From the NCBI GenBank assembly GCA_003427395.1, contig BFEA01000038.1, positions 356,602-420,601 of the forward strand: a stretch of DNA of 64,000 bases, in the 5' to 3' direction. The position numbers and the translations under genes were made by a program. Positions 1-9,740 of the stretch are shown here, piece by piece. The stretch comes from Chara braunii. Lineage: Eukaryota > Streptophyta > Charophyceae > Charales > Characeae. The notes under the pieces were generated by a model. That model made no database searches and was not told the DNA's origin. It saw only the letters and a program-made list of their open reading frames with translations. Every line of letters starts with the position of its first letter. Within the stretch, counting starts at the first letter, position 1.

Positions 1-151
1 AAGATCAGTTGTGTCGTGATCTGCATGGTCCCTGTGCAAGGATGACATATATAAAGCGAGAGAATTTCAAAGTTTTTTTCTTTTCTTTTCGATTCCATTT
101 GGAATCGAGTTCGGGTCTATAATAGTGATTGTGGTACCGATGGACTACAGC

Positions 152-196
<45 letters not shown>

Positions 197-714
197 CTTG
201 TGATGTGATTGTGGTCCGATACAAGGTGTGGGATGGAAGAGGCAGCTGCTACTCTGCGTGGAATTGACCTTGCCTTGCTGGGAGGACACCACCGATAGAA
301 GGGAAAAAAAAAAAAAAGAACAGGGATCCAATGCACCATGTGTCGCATTTTTGAAGACTAAGAGCCCTCTAACTCCTAGTAAATTAGCCTAATACCCACT
401 TTTACAGGTGCCATATATATATATTTATTTATTTTCTCGTTAATCCCTACCCCCTGATTTTGAAAGGGTTGGTGTCCTCGTTCATGCACAATGTAATGCA
501 CCTTCCCACATTTTTGCAGGCGGTGCATTCCTGTTATGTCCCCAGGGGGTGGGGGCACTCCTTGCTGTGAACTGGAATCTTAGGGCAAGTACCTCATGGA
601 AACATCAGGCAATGCACCTCCCCGTGTTTTTGTAGGAGGCGCATTCTTCCTGCTCCCCCCTTGGTTTGAAGTACCTTGTGGAAAACACGAGGTAATGCAC
701 CTTCCCGCAAGGAG

Positions 715-817
715 GTGAGGGCAGCTTGCTGCGCCTGAATTTGAACATAGGACTGTATTTCAATGGGTTGCCTGGTACCAATGGCGCCACAAGGAGTGCT
801 CTACCTCGTTGGGGAAC
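715..817 (-). repeat. Candidate tRNA-derived SINE head
   Basis: Read on the minus strand, an A-box-like GAGGTAGAGCACTCC is followed about 55 nt later by a B-box-like TGTTCAAATTC, the arrangement of an internal RNA polymerase III promoter in tRNA-derived SINEs. The sequence does not fold as a clean tRNA, so a real tRNA gene is unlikely. The repetitive AATGCACC units further along the same strand could be the SINE body. Family assignment needs other genomic copies. Confidence 0.35.
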
Positions 818-830
818 TTGGGGGAGATTA

Positions 831-874
<44 letters not shown>

Positions 875-1344
875 TTGATCAAGTTTTTTTTTAAATCCAT
901 ATTTTTAGTTTGCACCAGTATTGTTTTGATGGCCGAAATAATTTTTTTTATCCTGCAACTATGTTGCGACTTGTACTCAGTCTCGTACGTGTACGAAATC
1001 TTTTGTACTCATATGCTACTCGTACGTTAGGGGCCCGTACGACTTCCCCCCCCCCCCACCCCCCCCACCTCAAATTATAATTAGAATCTGCAGATCACGC
1101 TCAACCAAATGTTGTTTGTTTTGTACTGTTGCAACATTTCTTTTTTCGGATTTTTTAATGATTTCGTACGGTTTCCCGACCTGCATGTTTCGTACGGAAA
1201 GGTCGCATACATGTACGTTCGGTAACGTAACCGTGCAATTTGTTTTGTGAGTGGATTATTTATTTCACATGCTTGATGTTTTGTAGATTTTTTTTTATTG
1301 AGCAAAAATTTAAATAAAATTCGTCAAAGTTGGGGTACTTTTTG

Positions 1345-1455
1345 GTACCACCTGATCCTAGTGGGGTTTGAACTTCAGCCTGGTTTTCAACAGTTTGGGG
1401 TGACCCAACGTGTCTATCCTCATAACTGACATGTGTCAGCTCGAAGATCAACCTC
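1345..1455 (-). repeat. Candidate tRNA-derived SINE head
   Basis: On the minus strand GAGGATAGACACGTTGGG (A-box-like) is followed by a short stem around TTGGGTCACCCCAA and then AGTTCAAACCCCACT (B-box-like). Spacing is close to that of a tRNA, but the acceptor stem is missing. This could equally be a decayed tRNA pseudogene. Confidence 0.3.
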
Positions 1456-2111
1456 ACGCCCAACGCGACTTCTTGATCAGAGTGGATGTAGGCTCGGAAG
1501 TGCCCAAAGGGGGTGTGTCAAGGATTTTAGGAAAGTGGGGGTGGAGTCTCAGGCCGGAACTGAGATCTCCTGTACTGAAGCTCCAAGGACAAAAGCGTAA
1601 TTACGTCGGGCGGGAGGAACTTTACAAATGTGCGGGGTGGCTGGAATCTTGCACAGGGTTTGAACGACCCCCACGCCGGGGTCGAGCTCACACACGATGA
1701 ACGCGAGGGACACAGTGCACGACCCTCTGTTCTGACAGATGGCACCCGCGGGACTCCCAAAACTTCGAGTCTAAAGATGAGGGTTTTAATTGAAGGCTCT
1801 TTGTGCGTAACTCGTTTTCTCTACGAGTGCGGAAGATAAGTCCTCGTGCTTGGTAGGCGTAATCGTGTATGCACTTGGGGCAAGGGAAAGGTGGCGAATG
1901 AGACGCAATTGCTCGCCAGGGATGACAATTCAATTATGAAATGGAGGAAGGAGGTAATGAGGGGGAAACTCCGTTTTAATGGTGACAAATCGTGACTGGG
2001 TGAACACTTGTAATCTTCGGTTGCTAGGGTACTGTGTGGGTCAGGGGCTTCGATCCTTGGGTCATATCCCACTCGCATAGGCGTTCCTCTCCGATTTGAA
2101 GGGGGAACCCG

Positions 2112-2210
2112 GGAAGGCCTGCTCGAAAGTGAGGGAGAAAGTATTCCTCATCCTGGAACTCGAAAGTGAGGGAGAAAGTATTCCTCAGTCTGAAACTCGA
2201 AAGTGAGGGA
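2112..2210 (+). repeat. Short tandem repeat next to the A1 LTR
   Basis: A unit of about 43 bp containing CTCGAAAGTGAGGGAGAAAG and ATTCCTCA is repeated about 2.3 times and ends exactly where the A1 5' LTR begins. It is either host satellite-like DNA that received the insertion or a duplication made near it. Confidence 0.6.
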
Positions 2211-2211
2211 G

Positions 2212-2519
2212 TGTAACGGACCTCTTGTTGGCCTGTGAGACCAGCCCCTTGGCCTGTTCTCACAGGCTTGTGTTGTATTCGGGGTAGTCCTGTCCAAGCC
2301 GGTACCATTGTTGTTACCAGCCAGTCCAGTCAAGTCCTGTCAGTCCACTGGGGTATACCCCAGCCAGAGTCTGTACTTTGGGTCATTCAACATTCGTATA
2401 AATTGGAGTACGTGCGTTGGAGTCCTCGTGGGAGCTGTGTTGTGCCATCTTGCTCCACCCTCATCCTCCATCTCCATCTCTATCCCAAGCGGAGCACCTC
2501 ACCCGGTGGGTCCACTAAA
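2212..2519 (+). repeat. A1 5' LTR
   Basis: Starts TGTAACGG and is followed at once by the PBS. It closely resembles 20724-21032 and the inverse of 34649-34943, including the blocks ACCAGCCCCTTGGCCTG, GGGGTATACCCCAGCCAGAG and CACCTCACCCGGTGGGTCC. The palindrome GGGGTATACCCC is conserved in the A1 copies. The last bases (CTAAAG) differ from CCACA in the other LTRs, so the right end has decayed. Confidence 0.85.
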
Positions 2520-2520
2520 G

Positions 2521-2532
2521 TGGTATCGGAGC
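2521..2532 (+). other. A1 primer-binding site
   Basis: TGGTATCGGAGC directly follows the 5' LTR. It differs by one base from TGGTATCAGAGC, the complement of the 3' end of plant initiator tRNA(Met), the usual minus-strand primer of plant Ty1 and Ty3 elements. Element B carries the same 12-mer at 32326. Confidence 0.85.
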
Positions 2533-3202
2533 GGGAACGTTCCCCGCTCCCACCCAGCACAGCGCATAGCAAGAAATATTGGAAAACCCGACAACGGGTT
2601 TTTTGGCTGTTTTGGGTGTTTCCAGCGAAAAACAGTGGGAAATCGTGAGGAGAGGTGCACCAGGGAAGAAGTGACACGTGGCGAGAAAAGAGAGACGGTG
2701 ATTAGTCCGAGTGCGCGCAAGTGTCAAGGCCAAGTCCGACGCACACGCATGCGCCATCTGCCCACGCTGCCCCGCAGCGCCCCTCTCCCAGATTAGTTAT
2801 ATCAATATCCAAGACGCATGTTGCTGCCAGGGTTTGAATCTGGGCAGCTGATGGCCATGCGCGTGCGTAGCTGCTACCATGACACACTGGGCATAGTGTG
2901 TGTACGGCTGTGTAGTGCGGCACGATGGTGTTGAAGAGGTGTTATGCCAGCTATTTACCTAGTGCGCTCAAGCGTCCAGGCCAAGGCCGCCGCATACGCA
3001 CGCGCCATGTGCCCACGCTGCCCTGCCCCACTCCGTTATCGGATTACAAGATCTGGGATGCATGATGTTGCGAGGGTTTGAACCTGGTCAGTTGCTGGCC
3101 ATGCGCGTGGGTAGCTGCTGTCATAACACACTGGCCATAGTGTGTGTGTAGCTTTGTAGTGCGGCACGCTAGTGTTAAGAGGTGTTGTGCAAGCTATTTA
3201 CA
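2533..3202 (+). repeat. A1 leader with a 251-bp tandem duplication
   Basis: Two diverged units at about 2710-2960 and 2961-3202 share GTGCGCKCAAG, CGCCATSTGCCCACGCTGCC, AGGGTTTGAAYCTGG, GGCCATGCGCGTG and TAGTGCGGCACG. The internal GGTTTGAATCTGG resembles a pol III B box, so the unit may have started as a tRNA-derived sequence, but no A box is evident. No ORF here looks real. A2 lacks this part because its LTR/leader junction is deleted. Confidence 0.7.
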
Positions 3203-3760
3203 CCCGCCCCCCCTTCCCTCCCCGGCCGCGAGCAGTGAGCAGCGGGCAGCAGGGCCGCAACGGCCGGGCTGCTATTTGCCCCCCCCCCCCGTGGCTGCTG
3301 CTGCCTGCGTCGTCTACAGTGCCACGTGGCAGCTTGATGTGGACCTGAAGACACCCTGCCTAGGGTGTTGCAGTACTGACCAATTTGGGTGCTGCAGTAC
3401 AAACCAATCTGGGTGGCTGATCAAGATCTCAGCACACCCAGCTGCTGATGATGATGCTGGCCATAATTTTTTATATTGTTGCACTAGCAATTTGCCAGCA
3501 GTGAAAACCCCCCTGGCTAGGGAGCGAGGCGTCAGGCAACCAGGGTGGCTGATCAATATCTCAGCCAACCCTTCATTACTCCAACATCATTTCTGCTGCA
3601 CCAGCAAGCTGCCAGCATCTTGAAGGTCAAGATCCAGTGGATCTTGGTGATCTTGTTGCTCTTGGCCAACCAAGAGCTTGGTATCATCACTCCCCACTAA
3701 CCTACTCCCCCACCCACCTCACTCTCTCTCCTCCCCCCTCCACCATCTAATCACTTTTTC
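3203..3760 (+). other. A1 leader, non-coding
   Basis: GC-rich start followed by short internal repeats (GGGTGGCTGATCAA at about 3410 and 3543; GCAGTAC twice near 3370-3396). I see no coding potential matching a known family. It is part of the untranslated leader of A1. Confidence 0.5.
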
Positions 3761-4775
3761 TAACTCTACCACTCCTCTCTTCTCCTACCTCCCTTTTCAC
3801 TCATCTTCCATCACCCTTTCTCTCCTCCCCTCCCACTCACCATCGTCTACTAATCTCTGCTACTCCTCTCCACCTTTCCCATCCTTTTCTCTCCTATTCT
3901 CTCCCCCTCCTCTCCCCCAACTACAACCCCATCATCCCCTCACCTTCCACTTTCATCTTTTTTTCTTTCTTACCTATTTCTCTCTTCCTTCTTCACTTTT
4001 TAATCCCTTTTTCCCCCCAACGTCGAATTTTTCTGTTTTTCTTCTTTTCGTCTTTCTTTTGATTTAAATGAATTTTCTTCTTCTCTCTATTCTCTTTCTC
4101 ATTTTCTGATTTTTTTTTCTTTTAAAATTTCGATTTTTTTCTCCGGCATCTCTGGATCTGGTAGGACTTAGTTATTTCTGCGCTCGACGCACATTTTGAC
4201 CCTATGGGGGTAACAAAGTGTTGCCGATTTTTTTTTTTCTCCCCACTCCGACAAGGATATAACTAAGTAACTTTACCACTCCTCTCTTCTCCTACCTCCC
4301 TTTTCACTCATCTTCCGCCACCCTTTCTCTCCTGCCCTCCCACTCACCATCGTCTACTAATCTCTGCTACTCCTCTCCACCTTTCCCATCCCTTTCTCTC
4401 CCATTCTCTCCCCCTCCTCTCCCCCAACTACAACCCCATCATCCCCTCACCTTCCGCTTTCATCTTTTTCTCTTTCTTACCTATTTCTCTCTTCCTTCTT
4501 CACTTTTTAATCATTTTTTCCCCCCAACGTCAAATTTTTATGTTTTTCTTCTTTTCGTCTTTCTTTTGATTTAAATTTTTTATTTCTTAAAAAAAAATGA
4601 ATTTTATTCTTCTCTCTATTCTCTTTCTAATTTTTTGATTTTTTTTTTCTTTTAAAATTTCGATTTTTTTCTGCGGCATCTCTGGATCTGGTAGGACTTA
4701 GTTATTTCTGCGCTCGGCGCACATTTTGACCCTATGAGGGTAACAAAGTGTTGCCGAAATTTTCTTTTTTCTCCC
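3761..4775 (+). repeat. Pyrimidine-rich 508-bp tandem duplication in the A1 leader
   Basis: The block starting CCACTCCTCTCTTCTCC at about 3765 recurs at about 4273, with shared landmarks CCCACTCACCATCGTC, TCCCCCAACTACAACC, CATCTCTGGATCTGG and GGTAACAAAGTGTTGCCG. A2 has only one copy (reverse of about 44280-44730), so the duplication is specific to A1 or was lost from A2. ORFs read through it are low-complexity Ser/Pro/Phe. Confidence 0.8.
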
Positions 4776-5045
4776 CACTCTCTACAACTTACTTAGTTAT
4801 ATCCTTGTCGGCACACTTTGACCCCATGGTGCCGAAATTTTTGAAAAATTCAACACTTAGCTCCACATCCTCATTTATTTATTTACTTATTATTTCTTTA
4901 TTTACTTATTATTTCTTTATTTATTTTTTTTTAATTTATTATTTTTGGCATTTTGAACCTTCGTGTTCTCATCTTGGTCTCTCCTTTCCCTTGGCACATT
5001 CTTGACCCCATGGGGCGTAAGCAAATGCTGCCGAAAATTCCCAAA
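4190..5045 (+). repeat. Repeated 38-nt module ending in TGCYGCCGAAA in the A leader
   Basis: A module of the form TTGACCCCATGGGGGTAAC, then AARTGYTGCCGAAATTT, occurs at about 4194, 4724, 4817 and 5002. The reverse of A2 shows it near 44030, 44222 and 44316. The CATGGGG core is partly palindromic. Its role is unknown; possibilities are RNA structure (packaging or dimerisation) or a regulatory element. Confidence 0.6.
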
Positions 5046-5073
5046 AAATAAATATATTTTTTTTTCTTCACAT

Positions 5074-5105
<32 letters not shown>

Positions 5106-5177
5106 TCTCAAAATTGCACTGTTCATTTATTTTCTTCACCCCCTCTCCTCCATGGTTGCTATTTTCTTTATCTTGAT

Positions 5178-5260
5178 TAGGTCACCGATACCCTACCCTA
5201 ACCACTCAAACTCCGGTTACGGTTTTCTTAGGGTTTTTATAGGGTTTAGGGTCTTCCTAA
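5178..5260 (+). promoter_or_regulatory. Telomere-like (TTTAGGG/telo-box) motif before gag
   Basis: ACCCTACCCTAACC is followed by TCTTAGGGTTTTTATAGGG and TTTAGGG. The reverse copy is conserved in A2 at about 43797-43850 (ACCCTAAACCCTAAG). AAACCCTA telo boxes are known promoter and 5'UTR elements of plant growth and ribosomal protein genes; whether this one is regulatory is inference. Confidence 0.4.
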
Positions 5261-5289
5261 CCCCCTACTCTCCCATCACCCCTTCCCCT

Positions 5290-6362
5290 TCGGGCACCCT
5301 GGACCCGAACCACCCCTCCCCCTTTGACGTCACCCGTGCTAGATTCGCTAGCGCCGCCCGTCGCTTTCTACCGCAGACCGCCCCCTACGCCCTCCGCTCA
5401 CGCGGCCCGCCTCTGACCCCCTTCACTCCGGACCATTACCTTCCCATGGCCGACGGCGTGTTACAAATCGCCGACGTGGCGACGACCTCCATACCCATGC
5501 CGACGGACCAGGGCCATCAGCCCCAGGGGGATCTGCACACTCTCCTTACATCCCTTCCCACGCCCATCCAGGCGCCACTGACGACCCTTGCGCCCTTACA
5601 GGCACAGAAGGCGACTCTTGCCGCAAGCATGCGGCAACTCCACGGCGTTGTCTGTCCTTCCTCTCCCAACTCCCTCTCTCCTCCTGGCTCCCAGTCTGGG
5701 TCCCCAGTCCTCCGACATGGTGGCCACGGTGGACCTTCCTCCTCCGTTGCCCCCAACCCGACCATCCTGGTGACCGTCCACGCTCCTAGAACGACGGCCG
5801 TCGGGCCAGAACTTCCCTCACTCTACGGGCATACCCGCCCAGATTCAGGTCACTACAGCCCCGGGACCACAACCGCCTGCCGCGGTCTCAGCTTTTCCGG
5901 GTGCCCCATTTCTCCCTCCCCTTCGCACGACTGCCACGCCATATGACTCTCCCCCTTATGGGATGCCCCGCGCCGCTCGTGTGTAACTTCCCCCATTCCT
6001 CCTCCTCCTACTCCTCGTTCGATCTATGTCCGACGTCGTGAGGCCGACCTCCTCTTACGCCCTCAACCACCCCTACCCTCACAGGTGGCCGCGCCTTCGG
6101 GCGCACCCCCTTCTTCCTCAACTCTTCCTTCCATGCAGGCTCGCTTCCCTCGTCCGACAACCCCACCACCCCCATCCTATTTTCTTCCTACTCCATCGGT
6201 TGCTGCGACCTCTTCTACCGCAACTCTCGCGCAGCCTGCCGCTGTTTCCCCCCGCCGCTCCACCATGCTGCCCGGGCGTACAGTCAGCTCCGTTCCCTTC
6301 CCTAGGAGTTACGGCGACTTACTCGGCTGTAGCGTAGGCCTCTGCTCCTTGATCTCCTCGCC
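5290..6362 (+). pseudogene. gag: A1 gag, N-terminal Pro/Ser-rich part (broken)
   Basis: Encodes the N-terminal region of the nucleocapsid precursor of family A. The sequence is Pro/Ser/Thr-rich with no fold I recognise. It is identified by collinearity with A2 (42428-43800, minus), for example the shared peptides CPSSPNSLSPPG, VLRHGGHGG and APSGAPPSSSTLPSMQARF. The frame runs from about 5290 to a TGA at 5944 and resumes in another frame at about 6020-6362, so at least one frameshift and one stop are present. The start codon is unclear; ATG at 5446 lies in the conserved part. The 7.3-kb insertion interrupts it at 6362, and gag resumes at 13645. Confidence 0.7.
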
Positions 6363-7441
6363 GTTGTCGAGCGCATCGGTCCAGCACCGCACAAAATGGG
6401 GCGGGACCCTCCCTACCGCATCACGCAGGAGTTGGTCTGATCCTCGTCGCGAATACACGTGGATCTTCCGCAAGCCGCTCCGGTCGAGCGCGCCAGCCAT
6501 ACCTCTCGCGAGCCCCTATGACAGGATAGGGCCTATGCGAGGCACGATTTACCTCCACCTTACGGGAGTTGTCACCTCCCTTCGATGGGCGTATCCCCGC
6601 CGAGCTACCGGTGCACTGTACGCAAACTAATCAGTTGCAATCGCAGAGGTGGACCAACCGAGGGCGTTTCTCGTTCGTTGTAGCATAGGGGGTACGTGCG
6701 GTTTTACGCCTCTATCGGACCCACATGTGAGCCGACACGTTGGGAGGCTGAGGCCCCAACCTCGACTCGTCGTCGGTCGACTAGGACGCATCCCACTTAC
6801 CACGAGTTACACCACTCTAAAAACATAAGAATTAAAAACACACACGCACACACACAAAACGACACAAACAAAACAATGCACACAATCCTAGTCCCTTCAG
6901 TAGTCATCCCATAACTCTCTGATGCGGAAATCGGATATGCGATGCGCGCGAGACTTAGTATAAAACCGCGCGGACGCAAGGATTTCCTATGTCGACTAGC
7001 AATGTATGAATATACAAGCAGTCGCAATGATGGCGTACTATGTAGTGCCCATAATGAAGCGGTCCCTCGTGGGTTCGAGTATCGCTTATGATACTCAAGT
7101 GTCAAACTCGAAGTATCGTGAAGGTCTAACCCTTCATGATATTACACGGTTGAAGAAACAGTCGTCGGCCTCCGCGACACCTTTGGCCTTTAGGCTGAGT
7201 GTCCCGGTGGGCAGAGCAAATAGACTTTGCGTGGGGGGTGATCCCTTTCATGCAGAGTCCAGGACCTGGGATGTCCTGGACAAGGATCTTGAATCCAGAC
7301 CCAGGACCAACGTCCGACTAAGCAATCTTTAAGAAGTAAACAACAGTAAAGGGAGAGAATTCCCCTTCCTTTCTCAACCTCGACGCCAATTAAATCTTTA
7401 AGCGTGGGCTCCTTACGCCACGCGAAACACCCAAACGTAGG

Positions 7442-7444
<3 letters not shown>

Positions 7445-7482
<38 letters not shown>
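7445..7482. repeat. (AT)n microsatellite
   Basis: About 19 uninterrupted AT dinucleotides, flanked by ATGTATAG. Confidence 0.95.
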
Positions 7483-7486
<4 letters not shown>

Positions 7487-8159
7487 AGGGGGATAAATAT
7501 GTGACGATCACTTCTCACAGTCACAGTGAGACTCCTCTCAATTATATATATGTATGTGATCGCAGACTGTCAAATCCAAAATCCGAACCACAAAACATAC
7601 CTGCAATCACATCAAAGAGTCAACAGAAGCCCACGCACTATACAAGGTCAACTTCAATCATTCTCTATGCTCATACCCCTCGCTTTAGCCATGCAACCCC
7701 CAACCTTTGTTCAACCTTCCATAATTAAATACTCATTACCTTTGTTAAATGACCATTCAATAAAAGTCCCGGTGAAAACCTTAATAAAACAATAGAAAAC
7801 ACCAGAGTTAAAGTCATTTTAGGTTGAGTATTGATGATGAATTGGAGTTGAGTCGTAGACCGACGAATCGGTAACCGACCTGTTATTAATGATAACAGAA
7901 GATGATCCTTGTGGGATCAAGCTGAATCTATTGCAGATCCTATACCAAACAATCAAGAGGACCTGTAACATAGCACATACCAATACCCAAGCTAAATTCA
8001 TAAGTGTACGGAGAATAAAACTCCATAACACATTTTCACCCAAGGTCCTCCTACGAGCTAAGCCTAGGCCTACCTCTAAGCCAATACCCAATGGAAGGTA
8101 GACCTATGACCGCAACATCTCCCCTATTTAGGGTGGATCGCCAGAAATGTTACCTGTCA

Positions 8160-8720
8160 AAATATAATCTAACTCCTTTAAACTAAGAAAATTTCAGCAT
8201 CGCTTCCCGTAGGAAAAGTGCATGATCAGAATTTATACTAACTCAAATATGAAAACAAAAACAATCTCTAATTATGAAAAATTAAATTTTGTTCAACTCC
8301 CTTAATTAGTAAAAAATTGGGCAATACTCTCTTTAGAAAAGAAAACTTTCCAGATTTTTACTAAATCCGATATGAACCCAGAGCAAAACCTGAGTTCGGT
8401 TTAGACCAAATTTAACTAACTCCTTACATTTATAAAAAAGTCGGCAGCACGCCCTTCACAAAAGTGTTAATCCAAGATTTATATAAAGCTAAGTTCAAAA
8501 TCTAAAGTGATTTTGATTTCTCAAAGTCCAATTTTGTCTAACTCCCTGAATTAACAAAAATTTGGGCAACACTCCTTTTAGAAAAGGAGGTTTTTGAAAT
8601 TTTTACTAAACCATTGTCAGACAAACGGAACTTGAAAAAAACAAAATTTGACCAACTCCTTGATTTTGTAGAAAGTTCGGCAGCGCTTCCCATAGAGAAA
8701 GTAACTTACCAAGATTTATA
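8160..8720 (+). repeat. Five diverged ~120-bp repeats with a GGCARCRCT core
   Basis: Units begin near 8170, 8297, 8417, 8539 and 8655. Each has AACTCCYT, a T/A-rich stretch, then a core such as TTCGGCAGCGCTTCCC or TTGGGCAACACTCC and a partly palindromic TTTAGAAAAGG, followed by an AGATTTWTACTAA-like segment. The spacing of about 115-127 bp is regular. No protein is encoded. It looks like an old tandem array in the non-coding part of the insertion. Confidence 0.7.
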
Positions 8721-9019
8721 CAAGACCAAGTATAATAAATGGTCCCAGAAAACGCAGAAATCGACCTAAGTAAAATAAACTTTGTTCAGAAAATACAAAA
8801 ACTGAAATTAACTCCTATGGTTCTAGCACGTGGCGAGCATCTAAAGCAACTACCTGTCAACTGAAACTCAGACCAAATAGTAATCTCACTTAGCTACATG
8901 CAAGGCTAAACCACAAAGGTAAGTACTCTCACCATCCCCAAGTCCACCTTATCAAACAATAATTCATAGTCTTTCAATGATGTATCCCTTTATATCCAGC
9001 TTACATAAGACATAAAGTT

Positions 9020-9740
9020 AGACTACCAAAACTTATGGAACATGTCTAGCTCAGTCATTGAATATACACAAACACATGGCACAACAACTTTTCTTTTCTT
9101 TGGGCATATGACTAGGCCACCCTAGTCGCCCTGAAGTGTTTAAGCATCCAGGTTTTATATAATTATATGCACTTAGTCTTTTAAGGTAGCATATGACTGA
9201 ACCGATCATCTTTAACTCGAGATTCAGTCTGCCCCTTCGTACCACATATTTATTCTTAGTTAATAATCTCTTCAGTTTGTGATAAGCTATAGTCAGACCA
9301 CCCAAACTTATGGAACCCTGTCTGCCTAGCCTGTTCATAAGTAGGATAGTAATGAAATATAGCCAAGTTATAACCTTCTGGTTCCAGCATGTGCGTGGCA
9401 TTGAACCAAGACCACCCAAACTTATGGAACATGTCTGACTCTCTACCTGATTCATTTTTCTCAATGGTGAAGTAGGAAGAGGCTGAGCCACCCAAACTTA
9501 TGGAACATGCTCATACCTCCTCGTTCAAGACAAAAAAAAACTGGGAAGATCCAAAATAAACACGGCAACCAAGCCATCCAAACTTATGAGACAGTGGTTG
9601 GTTCCTAAAAAGTCAATTCACAAACAACCCTCGCAAGTCAGAGCAACCAGACTACCCAAACTTATGAAACATGTCTGGTTCTCCAAGCAACTAAAACATA
9701 AAGATAGCACCGGGCCTCCCCAAACTTATGGATACTTGCC
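9020..9740 (-). repeat. Seven dispersed copies of a CATAAGTTTGGGTGG motif
   Basis: The plus-strand form ACCCAAACTTATGGAACATG occurs at about 9027, 9300, 9411, 9488, 9578, 9653 and 9717 with irregular spacing of roughly 65-270 bp. The spacers share no sequence and differ in length, so this is not a CRISPR array. Minus-strand ORFs over it repeat short peptides only because the DNA repeats. Confidence 0.75.

Larger units (their letters stand above)
1..2111. other. Flanking non-coding DNA, no gene recognised
   Basis: I see no gene here. A run of about 43 A lies at 152-194, a second A-run at 305-317, a third at 832-863, and a C-run near 1048-1066. Three short imperfect hairpins built on AATGCACC...GGTGCATT occur at about 492-527, 611-650 and 693-720. 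The small ORFs are low-complexity or unconserved in appearance. Two tRNA-like SINE heads are listed separately. Confidence 0.6.

Noticed and set aside
3678-4067. Ser/Pro/Phe-rich 129-codon frame
   Set aside because: Translation of the pyrimidine-rich A leader, duplicated nearby and frameshifted in the second copy and in A2.
9020-9740. Possible CRISPR-like array
   Set aside because: Repeats are imperfect and spaced 65-270 bp apart, with unequal spacers; the setting is a eukaryotic transposable element.
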